Below are positions 33,800 to 46,100 of a stretch of 64,000 bases of DNA, piece by piece. The position numbers and the translations under genes are program-made. Positions within the stretch are counted from its first letter, which is position 1; the number at the start of each line of letters is the position of its first letter. The notes under the pieces were generated by a model that did no database searches, was not told the DNA's origin, and worked only from the letters and a program-made list of their open reading frames with translations. Source of the stretch: Anaspis maculata. Taxonomy: Eukaryota; Arthropoda; Insecta; Coleoptera; Scraptiidae. The stretch spans positions 61,687,416 to 61,751,415 of the forward strand of contig OX421966.1 of the NCBI GenBank assembly GCA_949128115.1. The letters run 5' to 3'.

Positions 33800-35283
33800 C
33801 AGGGTGGTGAAAATTTCGATGCTCACCATTGGTATCTTGGAAACGGTAAGAGATACGAGGTCGGTTAAATTAGAAAAAAGTTGCGCATTTTTGTGGCGAT
33901 TGAGAATCTGGAAAGAAACTTTGAATGTTTTGATTGGTTCACGATTTATCACGAAAAAACTAAAAATTTTGATTTCAGAAATTGTTTTTTATTTCTCCAA
34001 CCATTGGAGCTATTTCAATCAAACTTGGTAGTTTTATGTTTTTGATCACTCCGAGGCGATCAACGTTGACAGAAGTTTTCCAGGCCTTCTAGATGTCAAA
34101 TTATGACAGTCAACTTTTGTTTTTCTTATGGCCGCCATATTGGATTTTTGCACAAATAGATAGAGAAAAAAATTAGCTTTCCGAATTAGTAACCAACATG
34201 TTCTTTTTATGACATTTTAAGCGTCAAATTTTAAAATTTTCGTAAATTATTGACAGAATCGGGAATGCTTTGAAAAACAGTCGGGAATGCAGTTGAAATA
34301 TTATCAATAGCAACAACAAAAAAGTGACAGATGGTGTTCAATTGACGTATCTAACTTCTTAATGGTGTTTTGTGCTTGTTTGTACCGGTAGTTCATAAAT
34401 TGCATGGGTCAAGGGTGTCTGTGAGTTCAAAAACGTCTGTCGGAACTAGCATATCGTTCTTATTAAAGTTTGACAAATTTATTAGAAACGGAGTAAGGAT
34501 TACCCTAGTTTCGACAGACGTTTTTGAATTCACAGACACCCTTGACCCATTTAATTTATGAGCTCTCGGTACAAACAAGCACAAAACACGATTGAGAAGT
34601 TACGGCTCGATACCAAGTTGGGGCTGAGACCGCCGTAAGTGCCGTTTCCATAGCAACGGCGGATACCAACCAATCAGACCGCGCTGTATTTGGCGAGTTA
34701 CGCCGTCCCAAACTTCGCGCCTGCAACTTGGTATCGAGCCCTTAGATACGTCAATTGAACACAATCTGTCTTTTTTCTGTTGTTGCTATTGATAATATTT
34801 CAATTATTTTTCAAAGCATTCCCGATTTTGTCAATATTTACGAAAATTTCAAAATTTGACGCTAAAAATGTCATAAAAAGAACATGTTGGTTACTAATTC
34901 GGAAAGCTAATTTTTTTCTCCATTCATTAGTGCAAAAATCCAATATGGCAGCCATAAGAAAAACAAAAGTTGACTATCATAATTTGACATCTAGAAGTCC
35001 TGGAAAATTTCTGCCAACGTTGATCGACTCGGAGTGATCAAAAACATAAAACTACCAAGTTTGATTGGAATAGCTTGAATGGTTGGAAAGATAAAAAATA
35101 ATTTCTGAAATCAAAATTTTTAGTTTTTTCGTGATAAATCGTGAACCAATCAAAATATTTGAAGTTTCTTTTTAGATTCTTAATCGCCACAAAAATGCGC
35201 AACTTTTTTCTAATTTAACCGACCTCGTATCTCTTACCGTTTCCAAGATACCAATGGTGAGCATCGAAATTTTCACCACCCTG
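33800..35283. mobile_element. TA-flanked foldback, CAGGGTGGTGAAAATT termini
   Basis: CAGGGTGGTGAAAATTTCGA is mirrored by TCGAAATTTTCACCACCCTG, with TA on each side. The arms meet near 34470 at the GACAGACGTTTTTGAA hairpin. The right arm carries a 139-bp insertion at 34603-34741. Confidence 0.85.
34603..34741. mobile_element. PIF/Harbinger-like MITE with TTA duplication
   Basis: The termini are CGGCTCGATACCAAGTTG and CAACTTGGTATCGAGCCC. TTA is duplicated at 34600-34602 and 34742-34744. The mirror arm keeps the empty site (AAGAAGTTAGATACG in complement). Confidence 0.85.
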
Positions 35284-35564
35284 TATACATATGAATTAAT
35301 TACCTCTGAACGAGAAAACCTAGCGAAAATCGACTTCTTGTGTGTAACATTAGTCACCGGAGAATGGTATCAAGAAAAAAATTCTCAAACCGTCGCCATC
35401 TTGATCCGCAATGTCAAATTTTCTCAAAAGTGATCCGATTTTCATGAAACTTGGAATACACTCATGTTTCATATGTGAAAGTATGATTTTAATGTTTCCT
35501 TTTTGATTAGCCACCATTTTGTCCGCCATGTTGAAATTGGTTAAAGTGATCCGATTTTGATGGA
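35284..35564. other. Spacer between two foldbacks
   Basis: Contains two AGTGATCCGATTTT motifs and TGTTTCATATGTGAAAG. No gene is seen. Confidence 0.4.
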
Positions 35565-36152
35565 AAGGACCCCGCACGATTCTTATGGAAAATGGGTCTC
35601 GGTCAAATTCCCTAATTTTTTAATATTTTGTAGCCCAATTTGACACGAGCCAAAATCCATCGTCCGTTACCCAAAAAAATGGACAGTTTTTTTTTTATAA
35701 GGGGTTGAAGATGGGTTATTTCAAGGTAATGAAATATGTTCCAACGTAAGTGAGAACATTTCAAAGTCCTTTATAACATATATGGCTCATGACAATTCCC
35801 TATTTCTTATGTGAAAAAATCAACCCCCTCCCTCACCCCCAACCCCTACTTGTGAGTATCAAATTCGAAATTACGTTTGAAAGTCATGCAGATGGTTCTA
35901 TTTTGTCGAATTATGAATTTTGGCACAAATTGTTTTTCCAACCCCCAAATAGGGGGTGGGTTGAAAAAAAAAACCATCGGTCAATTCGGCTTAATTTCTG
36001 ATATTGTGCTTCATCAGTTACGCTGAACAAGATGACCAAAGGAAAACTCATTCGTATGACCAGTTTCCACCCCATAGAGTGTTGAAGTTGACTATAATGA
36101 AGCATAAAACATTCTTCCATGTCATAAACCAAATTTATGAAGATAGTGGACT

Positions 36153-36718
36153 TTCATATCGTCTTGTTTTGTAAAAATGTCTATTCTTCAAAAATAATTC
36201 CAACCCCGTCTCTCAACCCCTATCCTTGTTTCTGAACATCATATTCGAAATAAATCTTGAAATTGCAGGAGAAGGTCGATTGTGAATCCCCTCTCAAAAT
36301 TCACTTTCACTATGCTTACGTTAGAGTGCTAACATAAGCAGGGTGGGATATATATATTTTTTATGATTTTTGACTGGATTATTATTTAAAATATTGGTGT
36401 TCCTATCAAGTTTCAACTTTACAGCAGGTTAATTATGTTCACCTGTACATAATTTCTAACTTTTTTCTTTTAAACGGATACACCTCTATTTATAGTTTAG
36501 ATTGAAGAATTCAATGTCATTTGAAGCGAAAGCTGCTCAATCAAGGCAAAATATTATGTCACACTCTTATTCCAGCTACTGCGACCATGTGAAGGATGAA
36601 ATAAAAATTATTATAATTTTCAAGATTTATTTCAAATATGATGTTCAGAAACAAGGATAGGGGATGAAGGACGGGGTTGAGAGTATTTTTGAAGAATATA
36701 CATTTTTACGAAACAATA
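36153..36718. mobile_element. Small palindrome inside the AAGGACCCC element
   Basis: TTGTTTTGTAAAAATGT at the left is mirrored by ACATTTTTACGAAACAA at the right. The AACCCCTATCCTTGTTTCTG segment is mirrored near 36645. Confidence 0.65.
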
Positions 36719-36891
36719 TACAGTGCTCAACAATTGAAGTGGAACACCTAAAAATTTTGGTCAAGTTAAAATTGTCGTATTCTCTTGAGAAAAAACCGAA
36801 TTGCAATGAGCTTTATTTCCTGGGCAGCTAATGTCTTAGACTACAGCATGATAGAATTCCTTCTTGTTGCAAGCTTGTCATATTATTTATA

Positions 36892-38037
36892 CAGGGTGGA
36901 GTAGTGAAGTACTGCAAAAAATGTAAAGTTTGCACCTCTCCCGATTCGCGAAAAATTTTTTTTGAATTTTTACAACTCGTTCTAGAAAAACATTGAGCCT
37001 ATACCTCGGAATTGGGTTTTTGTCTAGCTGTGTTAATTACAGGGTGATCTCAAAAAAGTGATATTTTAGACTTTCAATGATAACTTCTTCCATTGTTATC
37101 CGATTTTAAACATCTTTAGCTCATATTGAAGCTGATACTTCAGGTGAGAACGCCGTGAGATCAAAACTTATCAAAAACAATTATTCAATACAAGGGGACG
37201 TATCAGAAGTGACCCGAATGCGAAACAGCTTCCGAGTATCTGTTTGATGAAAGACAAAAACAAATTGAAACTTGTCCTCAGAGGATCCGCTAATTTGGAC
37301 CATTCCGATCTGCATCTCGCTTTAGTTGTCTAACAAGTTTCCGTGGTAGAATCAAAACTTGACTGCGTGTTTTCGCGAAAAAATCGCATCCCTTATTCAC
37401 CTGAAGGCGGCCGTAACCTAAGTTACAAAATTCACAACAATTCCAAAAATTCTCCTTGACAATAAAACACGTATACCTGCCAATTCTGGATTTTGTAACT
37501 TGGGTTACGGTCGCCTACAGGTGAATAGGGGATGCGATTTTTTCGCGAAAACACGCGGTCAAGTTTCAGTTCTACCACGGACATTACCTTGGACAACTAA
37601 AGCGAAAACCAGATCAAAATGATCCGAATTAGCGGATCCTTTGAACACACGTTTCAATTTGTTCTTATCTGTTATTAAACGGAAAGTCGGGAGCTGTTTG
37701 GCATTCGGGTCACTTTTGACACGTCTTCTTATATTGAATTGTTGTCTTCAATAAGTTTTGACCTCACACTGTTCTCGCCTGAAGTTTCAGCTTTAATATG
37801 AGCCGAAGAAGTTCAAAATCGGATAACAATAAAAGAAGTTACCATTGAAAGCCTAAAATATCACTTTTTTGAGATCACCCTGTAATCAACAAAGATTAAC
37901 GAAAACCCAAAAAACCGTTTCGAGGTATGGGTTCAAAGTTTCTCCAGAACAAGTTGAAAAAACTCAAAAAATTGTTTTCACGGATCGGGAGGGGTGCAAA
38001 CTTTACATTTTTTGCAGTACCTTACTACTACACCCTG
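36892..38037. mobile_element. TA-flanked palindrome, CAGGGTGGAGTAGT termini
   Basis: CAGGGTGGAGTAGTGAAGTA at the left pairs with TACTACTACACCCTG at the right apart from a few mismatches. TA stands at both borders. Midpoint 37464. Confidence 0.8.
37040..37882. mobile_element. TA-flanked palindrome, CAGGGTGATCTC termini
   Basis: CAGGGTGATCTCAAAAAAGT is mirrored by ACTTTTTTGAGATCACCCTG, with TA at both borders. Midpoint 37461. It is the innermost of the set. Confidence 0.85.
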
Positions 38038-39069
38038 TATAAATAATATGAAAAGCTTGGACCAAGAAAGAATCATATCATGCTATAGTCTAAGACATTA
38101 GCTGTCCAGGGAAAAAAAACTAATTGCACGACCATTTTAATTTGACCAAAATTTTCAGGTGTTCCACTTCAATTGTTGAGCACTGTAATATGAAAGTCCA
38201 CAATTTCCATTCATTTGGTTTATGACATGGAAGAATGTTTTATGCTTCATTATAGTCAACTTCAACCCTCTATGGGGTGGAAACTGGTCATACGAATGAG
38301 TTTTCCTTTGGTAATCTTGTTCAGCGAATCTGGTAGAGCACAATATCAGAAATTCAGCCAAATTGACCGATGTTTTTTTTCAACCCCACCCCCTATTTGG
38401 GGGCTGAAAAAATAATTTGTGCCAAAATTCATAACTCGACAAAATAGAACCATCTGCATGACTTTCAAACGTGATTTCGAATTTGATACTCACAAGTAGG
38501 GGTTGGGGGTGAGGGATAAGGTTGATTTTTTCACAAAAGAAAAAGAGAATTGTCATGAGCCATATGTGTTAGAAAGGACGTTGAAATGTTCTCACTTACG
38601 TTGCAACATATTTTTTTACCTTGAAATAACCCATCTTCAACCCCTTATAGACAAAAAAACTGTCCATTTTTTTGGGTAACGGACGATGGTTTTTGGCTCG
38701 TGTCGAATTGGGCTACAACATATAAAAAAATTAGAGAATTTGACCGAGACCCATTTTCCATAAGAATCGTGCGGGGTCCTTGGAACCTAGTCGTGTCTTG
38801 TGTATGCACTGATGATTTTTATGTTAGTTCCACGATTTGCGCCATATATTGACGTGTCACAATCATGAAAATTAATCTCCAGCTGTGACAGAATCAATTT
38901 ATTCAAATATTTTCTGATCAAGAGGTTTCCGATTGAGTGAAAAACTTGTTGAGGGAAATCGGTTTTGTGTAAGTTCTCCCCTCGGTTCTCACCAGACTTG
39001 CGGAAAACAAATCGAAATTGAACAGGGCTACCAGAGAATTGAAAGAGATGATATAGGTACTCGAGAATA

Positions 39070-39452
39070 AAAACCAAAGCATTCAGCATTACCTGGAGGA
39101 TCTGACACCGACTGTTGAAACGGAATATTCGTTATGGAAAGCGACAAAAAATCAAAATGGCCCCAACAACAGAACCCACCAATCCGAAACAACAGTGAAT
39201 GGGCTCCAACAGATGAAGAAAAAACTGTTGCTTTTGCCAATCATCTGCAAAATGTATTCAGTCCATTTCCATCACAGTCGCCAGCCGAAAATGAGGAAGA
39301 ACTTAGTGAATATCTGACTGCACCATTATTTCAAATGGACTTTCCACATAAAAAATAAAACAAAGGAAATAATGAGAGTTATCCGAAAGAAGATGAACAT
39401 CAAAAAGGCTCCAGGATTCGATCTTATCACTGGCAAGATTGTACGGAATTAT
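39070..39452 (+). pseudogene. Jockey-like ORF2 fragment upstream of A2
   Basis: Across shifted frames it shows HYLEDLTP, EYSLWKATK, then RNNSEWAPTDEEK and NHLQNVFSPFPSQS, and finally KMNIKKAPGFDLITGKI. This is the order found between the endonuclease and the reverse transcriptase in the intact element at 42200-46720 (YSLWRATKK, EHLGEVFAPFPTQS, RKSPGYDLISAG). It is diverged and frameshifted and belongs to a different copy or family. It ends abruptly where A2 similarity begins. Confidence 0.75.
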
Positions 39453-39470
39453 CAAAAACGTGATCATCGT

Positions 39471-39968
39471 CCACACCAAAAACCTCATGCCTACCCCCAC
39501 CATCAACACCAAAACCCTGATAGCTGCCGCCACCACCAACAACAGCCACGCCATTCTTAACAAAACGTACACCGCGGTCAAGTAACTCAGGCCGTTGAGG
39601 AAGCAGAAGAAGTAGAAATGGCCCGGAAATCCAAGATCGAGGTGGACGAAGTTTACGACATGACCGGCCATTTTCAGAACCACGATTTGAAAAAAAACCT
39701 AGGGACGATGCCCCAAAACGAGTACATAGCCCTGGTGCGAACCAAGGCCGAAAAATTCGAACCCCAAATAGCAGCGGCTTTGGCAGCGGCCGAATCCTTG
39801 AGCTTCATGGAGTTCTTCATCATCAACGAGAATTTGAACCAGTTCATCGACTATTTGGACAAGACCCACATCAAAGACAACGACGAGTTGACCAGTCAAA
39901 AAATCGAAGTCATCAAGTACATTAAAAATATGCAAGAGGAGCTGGACAAGAAACGACCGAAAGAATAA
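39471..39968 (+). pseudogene. A2: 5'-truncated family A gene
   Basis: From about 39471 the sequence follows the A1 His/Gln-rich block and C-terminal domain closely. In the A1 frame a TAA replaces a Gln codon near 39558 (A1 HPQQNV region), so the long frame is broken. An ATG at 39618 still opens 116 residues covering the whole conserved domain (VDEVYDMTGHFQNHDLKK to the KKRPKE end), with a 12-base insertion giving an extra Ala/Leu/Ala repeat. The domain itself is intact, so a short product is possible. More likely this is the 3' part of a duplicated A1-B1 block joined to retrotransposon debris. Confidence 0.7.
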
Positions 39969-40019
39969 ATAACATTTCATGTGTTGTAGTGTCATATTTT
40001 TACCTTTCAATAATTGTTG

Positions 40020-40025
40020 AATAAA
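40020..40025 (+). terminator. Polyadenylation signal of A2
   Basis: AATAAA in the same conserved TGAATAAAATACGC context as in A1. Confidence 0.65.
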
Positions 40026-40120
40026 ATACGCTTTTTAATCACACCGTGTGTTTTTGCCGTCCAGCGATAACTTCTTATCGACTAGATACACTCGTACTTG
40101 GTTCAAGACCCAAGAGCAAA

Positions 40121-43100
40121 ATGGTGAAAATCAAGAATTGTGAGCCCTCCAAACAGGGTAGATCCAAAGAAGCAGATCATCATTTTAACATTTTGTTTTA
40201 CCGTTCGTGTAACGTTTCTCCAGGAAAAGCATTTCAAGATGAGCAACCGAAAGGAGATAGGGGAGAGGTCATGGAAAACCCAGCTGAAAATGGTGTGGAT
40301 CGGCAACCGGAAGATGATGGAGACGCAGCCCCGATTGAAGATGGTGTTGACAAGCAAGAAACTTTGGCCGATTTAGGACAAACCGAGAAACTCCAAAAAT
40401 TTGAAATATCTGGTGAGCTTTCTATTGGACAATAGTTTTGAGTCATAAACGAGGCGATTAATTGTAGTCAACTTCAATATATAGCTTTGATTTCATCCCA
40501 TTTTGTTTCAAGTTTATAACAAGCGTCTCTCCGTAAAAGGACGGCTTTTTTAACCTTACCGCTTACGGCATCAAGTAACGTTAAAATTACTGACAGATTC
40601 GTACTTTCATGTCTATTTTGATGAGAAACGATATACCACGTGTTATTTTCAAAAACCAAAAAAATTGACAGCTGCGTCATATTTTTTTGAAAATTGTCGA
40701 AATTTTGACTTTTTCCAAAAAGCAAGTGGGGTATCTTTTTCTACTGAATCGAGCAAGGCAAACACGATTATTATCTTCATTTTCACGTTTTCTTTGTAAA
40801 TCGCAGAATGATTTGAGAAAAATCTCGTGAAAATGACGTGACGTCAAAATTCCTAGCAGATTAGTGTTGGTGATGTCAAATTCAGTAGAACAAGATTTTC
40901 CACGTTTTTATAATTTCCGAATTTGACATTTGGCAGGCAGGTTCTTGTATAACCTGTCATAATTCATCGTTTTCGAAACGGACATGTGAAATGCCGTTTT
41001 CGGTTAAAACGAACAGGAGTAATGCTATTTCCAATCAGCTGATCTTGCCACGCAGTTTTCACAAATCAACAAGAAACATCAACCAAATCAATCAATCAAT
41101 CAAACGATATTGCAAGTTGGTGCAATATTCGAGAACCAAATAATTTGAGTGCTGAGTCATATTTTTTCGAGAATATTTGAAATTTTGACTTTTTCCAAAG
41201 TGCTAGTAGGGTATCGTTTTTCACTAAATCGAGCACGGCAGACACAATTATGATCTTCATTTCCATGTTTTGTTTGAAAATCACGAAATTGATTGCGTGA
41301 AATTTCGTAAAAATGACGTAACTTGATAACTTCCACCAAAATAGTGTTGAGTTTTTGGAGTTTCTGTTTTACCATCTGCGTAACGTTTCTTCAGCAAAAG
41401 AATTACAAGATGAGCAACGGAAGAGATATGGGAAAAAGGTCATGGCAAACCCAATTGGAAATGGCGTGAATCGGCAACCGAAAGATGATAATAAGGACGC
41501 AATCAAAAACCGGATTGAAGATGGTATAAATGGGCAAGAAACTTTGACCGATTTAGGACGAGCCGAAAAAATTCAGATATCTGAAATTTCTGGTAAGCTC
41601 TAGCATTTCAGTAATCCAATAGTTTCAGTCATAATAGAGCATTATACGTTTGAAAAAAAAAATTTTTTTGATGGAATCAGAAACTATATTGAAGAATAAC
41701 TGACCCGTATTTTTTTATACGCAATGCCAGCCAAAAATCGTATCGTTTGGCCGCAATAAATAAACGAAATTCCTATATTCTGCCTATTTCTGACGTCATT
41801 TACACAGGCAGTATAGTTGGTGACTCGCTGTGACGTCAGAACTAGTTGATGTTATTTATTTATTGCGCCCAAACGGTACGGTTTTTGACCGAATAAAAAA
41901 ACGGGTCAATTATTTTTTAATGTAGTTTCCATTTCAATAAAAAAAAATTTTAGTATAATATGTACTCCATTGTAGTCTACTTGAAATTATAGCTTTGAAT
42001 GTATTTCATTTTGTTCCGAGTTCACAACAAGATCTTCGCTCTGTGACAGGTTGGCGTTTTTTAACCAAACCGCTCACAGAATCAAGTGACGTAAATACTA
42101 CTAATAGATTCGTAGTTCTTGTGTTCGTTTTAACAAGAATCGATATCCCACATGTTATTTCCAAAAAAAAAACAAAAAATTTGACACATGCGTCATATTC
42201 GAGTCCGGCCCTGGCATTTGTTGTGACAGCTGGCCTGCGTCACTGTGTGCAATAAATTGGAGAATTTCTAAGGAAAAAGTTGAAATTAATGACTCAAACC
42301 TGCACCTCATCGGAGCTGATTTGCGGAAACACTGTCGTGAGTACTTGCGTGCCCGCAATTGCGATTTTGATGCACTCAATTGATTAAAACAGCTTCGTGA
42401 AAACACCTAAAGTCGTTATCTGTGAAACCACACCATCGCGCTATCAGCAGCAGACAAAAAACACACAGACCCGTACTCGGAGAAATTCCGGGGGGGACCG
42501 CGACCGTCCACCGCGACATTTCTACCGCGCCACCCCAGTGCCCACTGGGGGCACTGGGCGTCGTCGATCTACAACCCCTGAACCCCTCCGACGGGGGAGA
42601 ATCCAGCATGTCGCTGCAGCAAGGACCAAGACAACAACAGCAGTCGGAATCGCCATGGAAAATCGTTGAGAATCGCAAAAGAGGCCATGGTAGCCCAGAA
42701 GAAAAAACACGTCAAGTAAAACAAAAAAAAATTGATGAATACATTACTTCATCAATAGTTTCAAACAGGTACGCACCGCTTGAAACATTGAACGAGGAAT
42801 CAACTACAGAAAACAAAAAAACAGTCGTAGCTGAAAAAGCACCGAAACCTGCTCCGTTTGTAGTACCTGACGTAAACGACCTATCTCTGCTGAGGAAAGA
42901 TCTTGATACCATCTGTAAAGAAGACTATACACTCCAATTGATGTATAATAAACAAGTCAAAGTTCAGCCAAAATCATTAGACGCGCACGCCAAAATACTG
43001 GAATTCTTTACCGCAAGCAAGCAGTCATGTCACACATATCAGTTGAAAAAAGACAGGCTATTTAGAGTGGTACTGCGTGGCATGCATTACTCCTGCAGTT

Positions 43101-46100
43101 GTGACGAAATAAGGGCAGCCTTGGGGGACCTTGGACACGAAGTTGTTAATCTGACAAATGTTAGACACCGCGCCACAAAGGAACTGTTATCGTTATTCTA
43201 TGTGAACCTTAAGCCAGCAGAAAACAACAAAAAGATATACGAAGTCCAATATCTATTGAATTCCAAAATCTCGTTTGAACCTCCATATAAAAAACGGGAA
43301 ATACCTCAGTGTACACGCTGCCAATCATACGGACACACAAAATCCTATTGCTTTCGGAAGCCACGATGCGTGAAATGCGGACTTGACCACTTCACAACTG
43401 AGTGCAAAAAGTCGAAGGATACCCCTGCCAAATGCGCTCTATGCAGTGAACCACATCCTGCTAACTACAAGGGCTGCATGGTGTACAAGAACAAGCAACA
43501 ACGCATGTTTCCAGCGTTGCGACCGAAACAGCTACAGCAACAAAACGCAGAGACTCCAAACGTTGAATCAAGCGGCACCTCAACATCAGCACCAAGAAGT
43601 TCAGCTAGACCTGGGGTATCGTTTGCACAGGCGTGCGAGGGTTCCCAGCAGCCGCAACAGACGAACAACTCAGGAAGTCAGCCACAAGATAATTCAAACA
43701 TCTCTCGCCTGGAAAGTCTAATCAATAAATTCATGGAACGCATGGACCAAATGCTTTCTTTGATTACTGAGCTTGTCAAAAAAATTAAGTAATGTTAACG
43801 AACATAAAAATCGCAGTCTGGAACGCCAACGGATTAGCTCAGCATACCCTCGAGCTTAAACATTTCATCGCACAACACGACCTGGACATAATCCTAATAT
43901 CCGAAACTCATTTCACCGTCAGAAGCTACATGAAGATACCCAAATACACCATATATCATACACGTCACCCAGATGGAACAGCTCACGGGGGAACAGCTCT
44001 CATTATATGAAATTCAATTAAACATCACGAAATCCCTGGATACAACACACACTACTTACAGGCCACAAGTGTAGTCATAAATGACTGGAGAGGACCCATC
44101 ACCGTCTCGGCAATTTATTGTCCTCCTAAGCACATCATTCGACACGACAGTTTCTCTGAATTCTTTGATTCACTTGGAACTCGATTTGTCGCAGCGGGAG
44201 ACTACAATGCAAAACATCAAATGTGGGGATCCAGACTTGCTACACCCCGTGGAAGAGAGCTCCTGAAAGCAATGAACAAAAATAACCTGCGCCATCTTTC
44301 TACCGGCCAACCCACATACTGGCCTACAGATCGAAACAAAACTCCGGATCTGATCGATTTTTGCGTCGTCAAGGGAGTGGCCGGTAACTACCTGAAGATC
44401 GAGTCTTGCCTGGATCTCTCCTCTGATCATTCGCCCCTCTTGGTGAGCCTGAGTGCTCAAGTAACACAAAAACCAAGAAATCCAACACTATCGTCTAGAA
44501 AAACCGACTGGCATCAATTCAGGGGCGAACTGGAGCGGGAGATTTCGCTGGACGTTTCTTTGAGGACGGCAGCGGACCTGGAGGAGGCAGTGGAATACTT
44601 AACAAGATCCATACAGCGAGCAGCATGGAACGCGACACCAGAACAATCCGAAACTTCAACATCATCGGACAAGTACCCCGAGAACATCAGAAGATTGGTA
44701 GCCATAAAAAGAAGAATCCGAAGAGAGTGGCAAAGAAATCGAGATCCCAGGTCTAAAACTCAGCTCAATAATACAACCAAAAAGTTGAGCGGCATGCTTC
44801 AGGAATATAAAGACCAATGCATCAAAAACTACCTCGAGATGCTATCACCAACGGAAGCTTCCAACTACAGCCTATGGAGAGCCACAAAAAAACTGAAGCA
44901 ACCAACTCAAACGATCCCACCAATAAGGAAGAGAGATGGAACCTGGGCACGGAGCGACACGGAAAAAGCGGAGAGGTTTGCCGAACACCTTGGAGAAGTT
45001 TTTGCGCCCTTCCCTACACAGTCGGCGGATGAGGAAGCGGCAATCCAGCAATTTCTGAGGTCGCCTGGTCGAGAATTTCTCCCAATCAAACCAATAAAAA
45101 TAAATGAACTCAAAACCGCGATGCGCAAACTCGACCAGAGAAAATCTCCAGGGTATGACCTCATCTCCGCTGGGGTCTTGAGAGAGCTGCCTACTAAAGC
45201 CCTGAAACTTATACTCTACATCTTCAATGCTGCTCTCAGGCTGGGCCACTTTCCATTCCAATGGAAGGTGGCACAGATTATCCTCATTCTGAAACCTGGG
45301 AAGACACCGGAGGCGGCCGCTTCCTACAGACCAATAAGTTTACTACCGGTGCTGTCAAAAGTGTTGGAGGGGTTGTTTTTGGCCCGGATGCGCCCTTTAA
45401 TTGCTGGTGGTGGACTCATCCCGGACCATCAGTTCGGCTTCCGACGGGGGCACTCTGCTGTCGAGCAGGTACATAGAGTGGTAGATCACATATATCGAGA
45501 TTTCGAGGCGGGAAGGAGCTGCTCGGCGGCATTTCTCGACGTATCACAGGCGTTCGACAGGGTGTGGCACGATGGTCTGCTCTTCAAAATCAAGAGACGG
45601 CTTCCGCACCAGTTCTTCAAATTCCTGGAATCATTCTTATCAGAGAGAACTTTCCAAGTGAGGATCCAGCAGCACCTCACAGACCTATACCCCGTGGGGT
45701 CGGGGGTTCCGCAGGGCAGCATTTTGGGGCCGGTTCTGTATGCCCTGTACACAGCTGATCTTCCCTCGATGGCCGGAGTCACCGTGGCGACTTACGCCGA
45801 CGACACCGCAATCCTGGCATCGGATAGAAACCAGGCAGCTGCATCGCGGAGGCTGCAAAGTAGTCTGGATGAGGTGCAGAGGTGGATGCTGAAGTGGCGC
45901 ATAACGGCGAACGCAACGAAGTCGACACATGTCACCTTTACATTGCGGCATGATGCTTGTCCACCGGTGACACTGGGAGGATGTCCTTTACCACAGGCAG
46001 ACAGTGCAAAGTACCTGGGACTACACCTAGATAGACGGCTGACCTGGCAAAAACATGTCTGGACAAAGAGGAAACAGCTGGGTATAAGAGTGAGGCAGAT

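Larger units (their letters stand above)
36721..38185. mobile_element. TA-flanked palindrome, CAGTGCTCAACAATTG termini
   Basis: CAGTGCTCAACAATTGAAGT is mirrored by ACTTCAATTGTTGAGCACTG, with TA at both borders. It is the outermost of three concentric TA-target elements (midpoint 37453). Confidence 0.85.
35565..38781. mobile_element. AAGGACCCC foldback with nested palindromes at its centre
   Basis: The ends AAGGACCCCGCACGATTC and GAATCGTGCGGGGTCCTT match the element at 3174-4253. GGA stands at both outer borders. Outer arms are about 590 bp (35565-36152 and 38190-38781). The centre is filled by a palindrome at about 36153-36718 and by the concentric set from 36721 to 38185. Confidence 0.8.

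Noticed and set aside
43383..43721. Second-frame stretch inside retrotransposon ORF1
   Set aside because: It overlaps the zinc-knuckle frame and has no motifs.
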